Source: Paenibacillus vietnamensis
GTDB lineage: Bacteria > Bacillota > Bacilli > Paenibacillales > Paenibacillaceae
Direction of reading: 5' to 3'
Assembly (NCBI RefSeq): GCF_020169515.1
Contig: NZ_JAHMHW010000001.1
Location: 806,001 to 870,000, forward strand
Length of the DNA stretch: 64,000 bases
Shown here: piece by piece, positions 16,161-25,222 of the stretch
How positions within the stretch are numbered: position 1 is the stretch's first letter
Layout of the letters: each line of letters begins with the position of its first letter
Notes under the pieces: model-generated
The model's input: only the letters and a program-made list of their open reading frames with translations
Told to the model about the DNA's origin: nothing
The model's database searches: none
Program-made: the position numbers and the translations under genes

Positions 16161-17874
16161 TTGGGAGCTCAGCGGCGTTTCGGTCTGCGCCGAAGGGCAC
16201 GAGAAGAGGCTTCTATTGCAGGATGTGAGCTGCAGCTTTAAAGCCGGTGAAATTACGCTGCTTATCGGACGGAATGGAGCCGGCAAGTCGACCTTGCTTG
16301 AGACGATGGCAGGACTCCGACCGCTTCAGGCGGGAGCCGTCGAGCTGGGCGGCGTCTCCTTGTGGAAGCGAGATGGCCGCAGAGCCAGATTGAATGCCGT
16401 CGCTGTCTTATCGCTGGGCATTTCCCTGCAAAGCTCGGAATCGCAATGGTTTGCCCAAACGGTGCGGGAGGAGCTCCTTTATTCGATTAAGCCTTACGGG
16501 CTTCAGCCCGCCGAGGCGAAGCGGCGAATGGAGGCGGCCCTGACCGGGGCAGGGCTGGCGGAGGAGCTGCTGGAGCGTGACCCGTGGACGCTCAGCGGAG
16601 GGCAGCAGCGAAGGCTGTCGCTTGCCTGCCTGCTGGCATGCGATCCGGATTGGCTGCTGCTGGACGAGCCGACGGCGGGGCTTGACGCCGACGGCATCAG
16701 CCGCCTGTGCGCGGTGTTAGCCGCGCACAGGGCGGCCGGGCGCGGAGCGGTCGTTGCCACGCACGACCTCGACGCGCTGCTGCCGCTCGCGGACGCGGTC
16801 GCCGTGGTCGACGGCGGCACGGTCCGCGCAGCGGCAGCGCCGGCGGCCGCGGCCGGGCACGGCGCCGCTGCGCCGCAGGCGCTCCGCGCGCTGGCTCTGC
16901 TGCGCGCGAAGGCGGCTTTGCCGCCGGAGGCCCCGGCGCAGGGCGGCGGGGCCCTGTGGCCAGAGCCGCGCGAGCTCGCGGCGGCGCTGGCCGAACGCTT
17001 GACCCGCGGGCGCGCCGCCGCTCCCGCGGGAACCCCTGCCGCCGCAGCGGATGCAGCAGCGTCGGCAAAGGCCCCTCCGTCCCGGCAGGCACAGCCTCCG
17101 GACGGCAAAGCGCACTCACCCGCCGATGCGGGCCTCGTGCGGCCGGACCGTTTCGATCCGCGGATGCTTGTGATCGCTTATTTCATGCTGGCAGCAGGAA
17201 TTCTGCTGCAGCAAAGTCTGGCCGGGCTGGCTGCGGCGGCATGCCTCACGTTACTGCTGCTCGTTCCGTTCAGGACGCTCATTCGGCCGTGGCTCGGATT
17301 GATTCGCGGTTATGTGCTCATGATTGCCGTTTTATGCGCGGTAGGGGGCATTTCGTTCTCTCCGCTGATTTTTGAATGGGACAAAGCCTATCCGATTTTT
17401 ATGAGGTTCGGAAGGCTGCTGCTGATTATGCTGCTCGGAATGCCGATGCTGAAATTAATGACACCGATGAGATTGCAGCGGGCGATTGAGCAGACGTTCG
17501 GCTGGCTCAGCCGAATGAAAGTGCCCATACATTCGTTCGCGCTGCTAGTGACGCTGATTTTCCGGTTTATCCCGCTGTTGGCGGGGGAGTGGGGGAGGTT
17601 TGCGAAGCTTGCTCATGCGAGGGGGAAGGCGGTGACGACGCCGGGGAAGGTACCCGTGGCGATGATCCGTACCATTCTTATTCCCTATGTCCGGTCCATG
17701 CTGCGATTGGCTGAGCAAATGGCTGACGCGCTCGAGGCGCGCGGCTTCGGCTATGCGCCCCGCAGGCGGACATACGCGTTCCGCCTCCGCTTCGGCCGCT
17801 CCGACGGCGCGCTGCTGCTTACCGCAGGCAGCGGCAGCCTATTGCTCGTCTTGATCGCGAATTATTTGCAATAA
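16150..17874 (+). CDS. ECF ATPase fused to EcfT transmembrane component
   Basis: A 574-residue two-domain protein. Residues 1 to about 222 are an ABC ATPase: Walker A GRNGAGKST at 40-48, Q-loop SSESQWFAQTV, signature LSGGQQRR, Walker B WLLLDEPTAGLD and H-loop VVATHD. Residues about 223-330 are an Ala/Pro-rich linker of very high GC. From F334 the membrane EcfT domain follows (FDPRMLVIAYFMLAAGILL), with the two coupling motifs AHARG (488-492) and LEARG (528-532). EcfA and EcfT are normally separate proteins. With the upstream ATPase and BioY it would complete a biotin transporter. It overlaps the convergent HAD gene by 36 nt. Confidence 0.88.
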   Translation: MAGNWELSGVSVCAEGHEKRLLLQDVSCSFKAGEITLLIGRNGAGKSTLLETMAGLRPLQAGAVELGGVSLWKRDGRRARLNAVAVLSLGISLQSSESQWFAQTVREELLYSIKPYGLQPAEAKRRMEAALTGAGLAEELLERDPWTLSGGQQRRLSLACLLACDPDWLLLDEPTAGLDADGISRLCAVLAAHRAAGRGAVVATHDLDALLPLADAVAVVDGGTVRAAAAPAAAAGHGAAAPQALRALALLRAKAALPPEAPAQGGGALWPEPRELAAALAERLTRGRAAAPAGTPAAAADAAASAKAPPSRQAQPPDGKAHSPADAGLVRPDRFDPRMLVIAYFMLAAGILLQQSLAGLAAAACLTLLLLVPFRTLIRPWLGLIRGYVLMIAVLCAVGGISFSPLIFEWDKAYPIFMRFGRLLLIMLLGMPMLKLMTPMRLQRAIEQTFGWLSRMKVPIHSFALLVTLIFRFIPLLAGEWGRFAKLAHARGKAVTTPGKVPVAMIRTILIPYVRSMLRLAEQMADALEARGFGYAPRRRTYAFRLRFGRSDGALLLTAGSGSLLLVLIANYLQ

Positions 17875-18444
17875 GGGAAGAACCTCCCGTATCCAATTTC
17901 CCTCTTCATCGGCAAGCAGCGTTCGCCAGCCAAGCGATGCGGCTTGCCGAATATTTTTTTCCTGATCGTCAACGAACAGCGGCTTGCTGCCGCGCGGAAG
18001 CAGTGCCGATACGCGCTGAAAAATTGCCGGATGCGGCTTGCGGAAGCCGGTCTCGCTTGAGATCGTAACGCTGCTCCAAAAGCGGGAGTTCGGCTCTACG
18101 ACGGTTTCCACCCAAGCCGGCAGATGATTGCTCAGAATATGGATATCGGCGGCCTCATGCCACTGCTGCAGCATGTCCAGTGCAGGCAGAGGCCTTAAGC
18201 TTTGAACGATATAAGAGCGGCCCGTCGCTATCGTCATACCGGGCAAGTATCCGCTCATCCAGCTCCAAAATTGCTCCTCGGACAGCTCCCCGGTCCACAG
18301 CCGCTCACTCAGCTCCCTCTTGTAAGCCGCGTAAAGCTCCTGTTCGGTAACGGCGCTTTCCAAGGCGAGCAGCCGCCATAGCCCGGGAGTCAGATTCGAG
18401 GCCAGTACACCGCCGATATCCAGGACAAGTTGAGGTTTTCCCAT
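17839..18444 (-). CDS. HAD-superfamily hydrolase
   Basis: A 201-residue haloacid dehalogenase-like phosphatase of the HAD-IA/YihX-like group. Motif I is LVLDIGGVLA near 6-15; the second Asp of the usual DxD is Gly, a variant also found in YihX-type proteins. Motif II is HILSNHLP, the Lys is in GFRKPHP, and the motif III acid pair is FVDDQEKN. Substrate unknown. ATG 18444 follows GAGGGAGGCG, and it starts just after the MFS stop codon, so the two are cotranscribed. Its 3' end overlaps the convergent ECF fusion gene by 36 nt. Confidence 0.88.
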   Translation of the reverse strand: MGKPQLVLDIGGVLASNLTPGLWRLLALESAVTEQELYAAYKRELSERLWTGELSEEQFWSWMSGYLPGMTIATGRSYIVQSLRPLPALDMLQQWHEAADIHILSNHLPAWVETVVEPNSRFWSSVTISSETGFRKPHPAIFQRVSALLPRGSKPLFVDDQEKNIRQAASLGWRTLLADEEGNWIREVLPLLQIIRDQDEQ

Positions 18445-18446
18445 CG

Positions 18447-19652
18447 TTACGCCTCCCTCGGGGTTTTTGTTTCTTCCGTCATTGACGCTTTGCTTTCTTG
18501 CCTTGCCCACTTCCACACCAGAATGGCCGCAGCCGCGCCAAGCAGCGCTCCGAACAGGAAGCCGCCGCCGAGTCCCCAATTATCGTTCAGCCAGCCCGCC
18601 AGAAACGGACCCGAGAACATGCCGATCGCATAAAGCGCCTGGTACAGTCCCATAGCGGTCGCGCGGCCGGCCGGCTCGACGTCGCGGATGGCAAGCCCCA
18701 GCAATAGCGGCAGATGGAGGCCTTGGGCGAAGCCGTTCAGCGCCTGAGTCGCAACGAGCATACCGAACGAATCGGCATACGCCATTGCTCCCGTACAAAT
18801 CGCACTAACGATAAAGCCGGTCCCGATCGTCCCCCAGCTGCCAAAGCGCGGAGTGAACCACCTTGCCGTTACGAGCGAAGCGAAAGCATGCGGCAGCATA
18901 AACGCGAACACGACGACAGTTAAGCCTAAGCCGTCCGCTCCGATTTCTTCAGCCTTGAGCGGCGTAAAGCCGAACATCGTAATGAAGAGAACTCCGTGCG
19001 CGAGAATGGACAGCAGGGACACCTGAATCAGCGTTTTTGTGCGGACGACGTTTTTGATCATCGCAAAAGACATGCCGGGCTGCTCGCGACGACGCTCGCG
19101 AGGCTCCTTCAGCGCCAGCGCCAGCAGAAGGCCGATGCCGGCAATGACGGCTCCCAGTACAAACGGCGCCGTATCGCTGAAGCCTTCCGTCAGCCAGCCG
19201 CTGAACAGCATGCCGATCATTTGACCGGAAACGGTCATTACACTAATGTTCCCCATCGCGCGTCCGGTTTGGCCCGCGCCGAAATATCCGGCGTACAGGA
19301 CGGTGAATGCGACCCAGGTCGACGCGCAGACGCCGGCCATCAGCCTGCCCGCCAGCGGCCAGATCCATAAGTGCGGGAGCAAAAACAGCAGGCAGCTGAG
19401 TCCCGCAGTCACCATGCCGAGCACGATAAACGGTTTGCGGGCGCCGAGCCTATCCGACAGGATGCCGAGCGGAAAACGCACGAACATCTGCACGAAGCCG
19501 TAGCTGCCAAGCACGATGCCGATAAACGGTAGCGAGAAACCGCGGCCGCTCAAGTACGGCGATAAGGTGGGGACATATACGTACATCGAGGTCCAGTACA
19601 TAACCGTAATGACGGTAAAAAGCAGCCGTTGTGCAAATGTCGATCGATCCAT
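18447..19652 (-). CDS. MFS transporter
   Basis: A 401-residue, 12-helix major facilitator. Motif A-like sequence FPLGILSDRLGARKPF is near 60-75, a central loop (EPRERRREQ) separates the two halves, and the second half has NGFAQGLHLPLLLGLA and GLYQALYAIGMFSGPFLAGW. It belongs with drug or small-molecule efflux MFS proteins, but the substrate cannot be assigned. The start ATG 19652 has AAAGGGGA about 11 nt upstream. It is cotranscribed with the HAD gene and divergent from the histidine kinase; a perfect palindrome at 19690-19703 lies in its leader region. Confidence 0.85.
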   Translation of the reverse strand: MDRSTFAQRLLFTVITVMYWTSMYVYVPTLSPYLSGRGFSLPFIGIVLGSYGFVQMFVRFPLGILSDRLGARKPFIVLGMVTAGLSCLLFLLPHLWIWPLAGRLMAGVCASTWVAFTVLYAGYFGAGQTGRAMGNISVMTVSGQMIGMLFSGWLTEGFSDTAPFVLGAVIAGIGLLLALALKEPRERRREQPGMSFAMIKNVVRTKTLIQVSLLSILAHGVLFITMFGFTPLKAEEIGADGLGLTVVVFAFMLPHAFASLVTARWFTPRFGSWGTIGTGFIVSAICTGAMAYADSFGMLVATQALNGFAQGLHLPLLLGLAIRDVEPAGRATAMGLYQALYAIGMFSGPFLAGWLNDNWGLGGGFLFGALLGAAAAILVWKWARQESKASMTEETKTPREA

Positions 19653-19689
19653 TATCGTTCAAATCCCCTTTCGCCTTTACTCTATCGCA

Positions 19690-19703
19690 AACAATCGATT
19701 GTT
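19690..19703. promoter_or_regulatory. Candidate operator upstream of the MFS gene
   Basis: Perfect 14-bp palindrome AACAATCGATTGTT, 38 bp upstream of the MFS start. No regulator is assigned; the adjacent gene is a histidine kinase. Confidence 0.4.
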
Positions 19704-19777
19704 GTCACGGCTTAATTTGCCTGTCCAAACGCTAAATCGCCGCCTGTCAGGCTTCGAAATTCCATAAACGTAATAAT

Positions 19778-19820
19778 TTTGTAAGAAATGATTACAAATT
19801 CGTTTAGAAATACCTATTAT
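19778..19820 (+). promoter_or_regulatory. Promoter region of the kinase-regulator-RND operon
   Basis: A 7-bp inverted repeat TTTGTAA-N7-TTACAAA occupies 19778-19798. Its right arm supplies a -35-like TTACAA (19792-19797), with TATTAT (19815-19820) 17 nt downstream. A regulator bound to the repeat would overlap the -35. Confidence 0.5.
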
Positions 19821-19868
19821 GATAAACGATAGATTCAACATCAAAGCATCGGCGGGGCGTGAAGGCAA

Positions 19869-21329
19869 GTGTCTATAAGAGTCAAGCTGTATATGTCTTA
19901 TTTGGCAATGGTATTCGTGCCGGTCATATTGATGAGCGTGTTCATGCTGTCGATCCTGTATGCGGGCGGCGTCGAGGATGTCCGCCAATATTTCGACAAG
20001 GAGAACAAAGAGCCCTTTAACCAGGCGCTCGTATACGGCGAGCTGTCCTACGTATTCCGTAACGATGCCGGCCAGCTGGAAGACAGCGAGTATGTGGCGG
20101 AAATCCAGACAAGACTCGGTGAGCTGTGGGCCGGCCTGATTATTTCGCGGGACGGCACGATCTCGTCCGTTGCTCCTTTTTTGCGGCAGGCCTCGCCCCG
20201 ACAGGATTGGCAGCTGCTGCTGAAGGATCCTCCCGAGACGGTGACGATTAACCGTTTCCGTTTTGAAACCAGCCTTGTCGACTTTCGTTATCCGGACGGA
20301 GGCTCAGGCAAAGCCGTTCTGCTGAGGAGGGAGGATACGGTCCCGATCTACTGGCGGCCGATAAGCTCGTCGATAACGCTGGCCTTCATTTGCTTGACCA
20401 GCCTGCTGCTCACTTATTTCGTCTCACGAAGCATCATCCGGCCTCTCAAAAAGCTGGAGGCGGCCGCGCTGCAAATGAAGGAAGGCGATTTGTCCCGCGA
20501 AATCGTGACGACTGCAAAAGGAGAAATCGGTCAGCTCAGCCATGCGTTCGAGGAAATGAGAATACGGCTGAAAGGCTCGATCGACCAAAGCCTGCAGTAC
20601 GAGGAAAACCGGAAAATGCTGCTCTCGCATATTTCACACGATCTGAAAACGCCGATTTCCGCCATTAAAGGTTACGTGGAGGGAATTATGGACGGCATTG
20701 CCAACACCGATGAGAAACGGAAGCGGTATATGGAGACGATTTACCGCAAAGCAAGCGATATGGACCAGCTGATCGACGAGCTGTTCCTGTTCTCCAAGCT
20801 GGACTTGCACACGGTAGCGTTTGATTTTAAAAATATCGACATCGGCCGTTACCTGGAGCATTTTCTGGAGGAGCAGCGCTTCGATCTTGAAAAATCGGGG
20901 GTCTTGCTCAGGTATGCGCAGGAGGGGCAGCACCCCATAACTGTTGCGGCCGACCCGGACAAGCTGAGCCGCGCTTTTTCGAATATGTTGAACAATTCCG
21001 TGAAGTACATGGGTCAGCATCCAGATTTGACCCGGAAGGAAATAACGGTCCGGATCGCGGAGCAGGAGCAGGATGCCTATATCGAAATCGAGGATACGGG
21101 GCCGGGCATCGAGGCGGAAGCGCTGCCTCAAATTTTCGAACGTTTCTACCGCGCGGAACAGTCCCGCAATTCGGAAACCGGAGGTAGCGGACTCGGACTT
21201 GCGATTGTCAAACAAATCATTGAAGGGCACGGCGGACGGGTGTGGGCGGAAAATGCGGAGACGGGAGGAGCCCGTTTCTGCCTGACGCTGCCCAAATCCG
21301 GGCCGGCCGTAGGCGGTGAACGAGCATGA
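19869..21329 (+). CDS. Sensor histidine kinase
   Basis: A 486-residue membrane histidine kinase. Helix 1 is at about 9-33, followed by an extracytoplasmic sensor region of about 130 residues, helix 2 at about 165-186 and HAMP to about 238. The H-box is SHISHDLKTPISAIKGYVEG (phospho-His near 258). N-box SNMLNNSVKY, G1 IEDTGPGI and G2 GGSGLGLAIVKQII complete the ATPase domain. It starts at GTG 19869 and overlaps the response regulator by 4 nt (ATGA). A large RND pump follows, so the pair probably senses something the pump removes; that is inference. Confidence 0.93.
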   Translation: MSIRVKLYMSYLAMVFVPVILMSVFMLSILYAGGVEDVRQYFDKENKEPFNQALVYGELSYVFRNDAGQLEDSEYVAEIQTRLGELWAGLIISRDGTISSVAPFLRQASPRQDWQLLLKDPPETVTINRFRFETSLVDFRYPDGGSGKAVLLRREDTVPIYWRPISSSITLAFICLTSLLLTYFVSRSIIRPLKKLEAAALQMKEGDLSREIVTTAKGEIGQLSHAFEEMRIRLKGSIDQSLQYEENRKMLLSHISHDLKTPISAIKGYVEGIMDGIANTDEKRKRYMETIYRKASDMDQLIDELFLFSKLDLHTVAFDFKNIDIGRYLEHFLEEQRFDLEKSGVLLRYAQEGQHPITVAADPDKLSRAFSNMLNNSVKYMGQHPDLTRKEITVRIAEQEQDAYIEIEDTGPGIEAEALPQIFERFYRAEQSRNSETGGSGLGLAIVKQIIEGHGGRVWAENAETGGARFCLTLPKSGPAVGGERA

Positions 21330-22015
21330 AATCCATCCTAATCATAGAAGACGAGAAAGCGATAGCCGAGCTGGAACGCGATTATTTGGAAAGCCACGGC
21401 TATACGGTCCACATTGAAGGGAGGGGGGATACCGGCCTGCAGAAGGCGCTGGGCGGCGGGTACGATCTGATTATTTTGGACTTGATGCTTCCGAAGGTGG
21501 ACGGCTTCGAGATTTGCCGGCAAATCAGGCAGTCGATCAACATTCCGGTGCTGATGGTCACCGCCAAAAAAGAAGACATCGATAAAATCCGCGGATTGGG
21601 ACTCGGAGCGGACGACTATATGACAAAGCCCTTCAGTCCAAGCGAGCTGGTGGCCAGAGTGAAAGCCCATTTGGCCCGTTACGAGCGGCTTACTTCGGAG
21701 AGAATCGAGCGCGGCGATCAAATCCGCATCCGGGGCCTTTGTATAGACAAGCCGTCGCGCAGGGTTCAAATTCACGAGCGTGAGGCGGCGCTGACCTCGA
21801 AGGAGTATGAGCTTCTGCTTCTGCTGGCCTCGCACCCGAACCGGGTATTCGAGAAGGAAGAGCTGTTTGAGCGAATATGGGGACTGGATTCGAACGGCGA
21901 CGCGGCTACGGTAACGGTGCATATCCGGAGGCTGCGCGAGAAAATCGAGCATGACCCTTCCAAGCCGCAATATATCGAAACGGTTTGGGGCGTCGGCTAT
22001 CGTTTTAAAGTTTAG
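21326..22015 (+). CDS. OmpR-family response regulator
   Basis: A 229-residue response regulator with a receiver domain (phospho-Asp in IILDLMLPKVDGF near 52, Lys in MTKPFSPSEL near 102). A winged-helix DNA-binding domain covers about 130-229, ending TVTVHIRRLREKIE...ETVWGVGYRFKV. It is translationally coupled to the kinase and separated from the RND gene by 25 nt. It probably activates this operon, perhaps through the repeat at 19778-19798. Confidence 0.95.
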   Translation: MKSILIIEDEKAIAELERDYLESHGYTVHIEGRGDTGLQKALGGGYDLIILDLMLPKVDGFEICRQIRQSINIPVLMVTAKKEDIDKIRGLGLGADDYMTKPFSPSELVARVKAHLARYERLTSERIERGDQIRIRGLCIDKPSRRVQIHEREAALTSKEYELLLLLASHPNRVFEKEELFERIWGLDSNGDAATVTVHIRRLREKIEHDPSKPQYIETVWGVGYRFKV

Positions 22016-22040
22016 ACAGAACTAAAGGGAGTGGGATGGA

Positions 22041-25000
22041 TTGAGCAGCATGATCAAGTTTTCGTTGAATAACAAATTTGCCTTATGGATTATTACGCTG
22101 CTGGTTTTGTTTGCCGGCCTGTACTCCGGCGTAAACATGAAAATGGAGACGCTGCCCGACATTACCGTACCGATCGTCAGCGTAACGACCGTATATCCCG
22201 GCGCTGCGCCGGAAGAAATTATGGACAAAATTACGAAGCCGATCGAGCAGCGGACGCGCAATTTGAAAGGCGTCAATATCGTCAGCTCGACCTCTTACGA
22301 GAACGCATCGTCGGTTGTTATCGAATATACGTACGAGACCGATATGGATAAAGCGGAAACGGAGGTGAAAAACCTCCTCTCCGAGCTGTCCCTTCCGGAA
22401 GGCGCTCAGGAGCCGTCCGTCTCCAGAATCAGCTTGAACGCCTTTCCGGTGCTTTCGCTCAGCTTATCGAACGACAGCCTGAATCTGGAGCAGCTGACGA
22501 AGGAGGTGCAGGACGGCATTCTGCCTCGCCTGCAGGGCATTGACGGCGTTGCAAGCGTGCAAATGTCCGGCCAAAACGTGATGGAAGGCGAGTTAGCCTT
22601 CGACAAGCAAAAGCTCGCCCAGCTTCAGCTGACGGAAGAGATGGTCAAGGGCATCATTCAAGCTTCGGCGTTATCCGTTCCGCTCGGCATCTATGCATTT
22701 GGGGATACGGAAAAAGCGATCGTCGTTGACGGGAACATCGCATCGGAGGAGGACTTGAACAACCTGATCCTCGTACCGGGCGTCAAGCTGAGCGATATTG
22801 CCGAGCTGAGCATCACCGGCAAAGCCGAATCGGTGTCGCGTACGAACGGCAAGGATGCTATCGGCCTTAACGTCGTTAAAGCCGCCGATTCCAATACCGT
22901 TGACGTCGTGAACAAAGTAAAAGCGGAAATCGATGAGCTGGAAGCCAGCCATGAAGGGCTTACCGTCACGACGACGCTCGACCAGGGCAAGCCGATTGAG
23001 GAATCCGTCCATACGATGCTGAGCAAAGCGGTGATCGGGGCGCTGTTCGCCGTCGTTATCATTTTGATTTTCCTGCGGGACATTCGTTCCACGATTATTG
23101 CGGTCGTATCCATACCGCTGTCCATCCTGATCGCGATGCTCATCTTGAGCCGAATGGATATTACGCTGAATATTATGACGCTCGGCGCGATGACCGTTGC
23201 GATCGGCCGGGTCATCGACGACTCCATCGTCGTCATCGAGAACGTGTACCGCCGGATGTCCCTCTCCTCCGAGAGGCTGAAGGGCAAGGACCTCATTTTG
23301 GATGCTACGAAGGAAATGTTTGTGCCGATTTTGGCGTCGACGATCGTCACCATTGCCGTATTCCTGCCGCTTGGGCTCGTATCGGGCATGATCGGCGAAA
23401 TTTTCCTGCCGTTTGCTTTAACGATCGTATTTGCTCTGCTGGCTTCGCTTCTGGTCGCGATTACGGTCGTCCCGATGCTGGGGCATATGATGTTCCGTAA
23501 AGGGCTGAAGCCCGGCAAGGCCCATCACGACAAACCGGGCCGCCTGGCTGAATGGTATAAAGGCGTACTGCGCTGGTCGCTGAACCATAAGCTTGTATCG
23601 TTCGGCCTGGCGGTTGTGCTGCTCGTCGGCAGCTTGTTCATCGTACCGGTCATCGGTGTAAGCTTCCTTGCCGGAGACGAGGAAAAAATGATGGTCGTTT
23701 CCTATAATCCGGCTCCGGGCGAGACGCGCGAGCAGGTAGAGGCAATCGCGCTTAAAGCTGAAAAGCTGCTGATGGAGCGCGAAGGGCTGACTGTCGTGCA
23801 GTATGCTGTAGGCGGGCAAAATCCGTTCAGCCCAGGCGCTTCCAAACAGGCCTTATTCAATCTTAGCTATGAAGACGACTTCCCCGAATTCACAGACGAG
23901 AAGGAGAAAATCGTACCGATCCTGCAGGAGCTTGACGGCAAGGGCGAGTGGAAGCAGCAGGACTTTACGGGCGGCGGTCTTGGCGGCTCCGGTATCTCCA
24001 TGCTCGTATTCGGGCCGGACATGGCGTCGCTGCAGCCGGTTGTCGAAGATTTGACGGCCAAGCTGGCGGACAACGGCAATTTGAAAAATATCGGCTCAAG
24101 CTTGTCGGAAACGTATGAACAATACCGCCTGGTAGCCGACCAGGAGAAAATGAGCGCAAACGGCCTGACCGCAGGACAAATTGCGATGGCGCTCAGCCCC
24201 GTACGCGAGCGTCCCGTGCTGACGACGATCGAGAAGGACGGGGAGCAGTTTAACGTATATGTGAAGGTAGAAGAACGAACGTACGATGAAAAAGCGGACC
24301 TGGAAAATGTGACGGTTACGTCGCAGCTCGGAACGCCGGTGAGGCTGGGAGATGTCGTCACGATCGAGGAAGGCGAATCTCCAAATACGATTACGCGGCG
24401 CGATGACCGCATTTATGCGGAGGTGACCGCTGACGTAGCTTCTTCGGATGTCGGCAAAGTGTCGGCGGAGCTGCAGCAATTGATCGACGAACAGGATTTG
24501 CCTGCCGGCATCGATATCGAAATGGGCGGCGTAACCGAGCAAATCAACGAGTCCTTTACGCAGCTCGGTCTTGCCATTCTGGCAGCCGTTGCGGTCGTGT
24601 ATCTGGTGCTCGTCATTACGTTCGGCGGCGCGGTTACGCCATTCGCGATCTTGTTCTCGCTTCCGTTCACCGTGATCGGCGGGCTGCTCGGCTTGCTTAT
24701 CGCCGGCGAAACGTTAAGCGTAACCGCCTTGATCGGAGCGCTGATGCTGATCGGTATCGTCGTTACGAACGCGATCGTGCTTGTCGACCGCGTCATTCAG
24801 AAGGAAAAGGACGGCTTGAACGTCCGCGAAGCATTGCTTGAAGCGGCGGGCACGCGCTTGCGCCCGATTTTGATGACCGCGATCGCAACAGTCGGCGCTT
24901 TGCTGCCGCTCGCCTTCGGCTTCGAATCCGGCGGCCTCATCTCCAAAGGAATGGCGGTTACGGTCATCGGCGGATTGACGAGCTCGACGCTGCTGACGCT

Positions 25001-25064
25001 GATCATCGTTCCGGTTGTTTACGAATTTTTGAACCGCAAGAAAAAAATGCGGCCGGCCGAATAA
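22041..25064 (+). CDS. RND-family efflux permease (SwrC/AcrB type)
   Basis: A 1007-residue inner-membrane RND pump of the HAE-1 class, a proton-driven exporter of amphipathic compounds. Helix 1 is KFALWIITLLVLFAGLYSG. The DITVPIVSVTTVYPGAAPEEI segment starts the first porter domain. Helix 4 has the family sequence AVIDDSIVVIENVYRR here read as GRVIDDSIVVIENVY, and the second repeat ends GVLMLIGIVVTNAIVLVDRVI-like (LMLIGIVVTNAIVLVD). B. subtilis SwrC (surfactin resistance) is the closest known type. Start TTG 22041 follows AAGGGAGTGG. No adaptor gene is present. It is the third gene of the kinase-regulator operon. Confidence 0.92.
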   Translation: MSSMIKFSLNNKFALWIITLLVLFAGLYSGVNMKMETLPDITVPIVSVTTVYPGAAPEEIMDKITKPIEQRTRNLKGVNIVSSTSYENASSVVIEYTYETDMDKAETEVKNLLSELSLPEGAQEPSVSRISLNAFPVLSLSLSNDSLNLEQLTKEVQDGILPRLQGIDGVASVQMSGQNVMEGELAFDKQKLAQLQLTEEMVKGIIQASALSVPLGIYAFGDTEKAIVVDGNIASEEDLNNLILVPGVKLSDIAELSITGKAESVSRTNGKDAIGLNVVKAADSNTVDVVNKVKAEIDELEASHEGLTVTTTLDQGKPIEESVHTMLSKAVIGALFAVVIILIFLRDIRSTIIAVVSIPLSILIAMLILSRMDITLNIMTLGAMTVAIGRVIDDSIVVIENVYRRMSLSSERLKGKDLILDATKEMFVPILASTIVTIAVFLPLGLVSGMIGEIFLPFALTIVFALLASLLVAITVVPMLGHMMFRKGLKPGKAHHDKPGRLAEWYKGVLRWSLNHKLVSFGLAVVLLVGSLFIVPVIGVSFLAGDEEKMMVVSYNPAPGETREQVEAIALKAEKLLMEREGLTVVQYAVGGQNPFSPGASKQALFNLSYEDDFPEFTDEKEKIVPILQELDGKGEWKQQDFTGGGLGGSGISMLVFGPDMASLQPVVEDLTAKLADNGNLKNIGSSLSETYEQYRLVADQEKMSANGLTAGQIAMALSPVRERPVLTTIEKDGEQFNVYVKVEERTYDEKADLENVTVTSQLGTPVRLGDVVTIEEGESPNTITRRDDRIYAEVTADVASSDVGKVSAELQQLIDEQDLPAGIDIEMGGVTEQINESFTQLGLAILAAVAVVYLVLVITFGGAVTPFAILFSLPFTVIGGLLGLLIAGETLSVTALIGALMLIGIVVTNAIVLVDRVIQKEKDGLNVREALLEAAGTRLRPILMTAIATVGALLPLAFGFESGGLISKGMAVTVIGGLTSSTLLTLIIVPVVYEFLNRKKKMRPAE

Positions 25065-25090
25065 GCCGGTAAAGGATTTTCTGACACTAA

Positions 25091-25142
25091 GGAAGGGACC
25101 GCCTGTCCGTCACTCTTGTTGACGGACGGAGCGGTCCCTTCC
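25091..25142 (+). terminator. Long hairpin after the RND gene
   Basis: GGAAGGGACCGC pairs with GCGGTCCCTTCC (outer arms) and GTCCGTC with GACGGAC (inner arms). There is no clear T tract, so it is either a weak terminator or a 3'-end stabiliser. Confidence 0.55.
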
Positions 25143-25222
25143 GCTGTGTGGCCTATCAAGGAATAGTTCCGTACCGAATAGGTGAACCTACCCCTGACAG
25201 CTAGGAGAGAGGCGATATTAAA

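Noticed and set aside
16503-17375. Several long open frames on both strands inside the ATPase-EcfT fusion gene
   Set aside because: They arise from the extreme GC of the Ala/Pro linker. Their products are low-complexity Arg/Ala/Pro sequence, and no ribosome sites or family motifs are seen.
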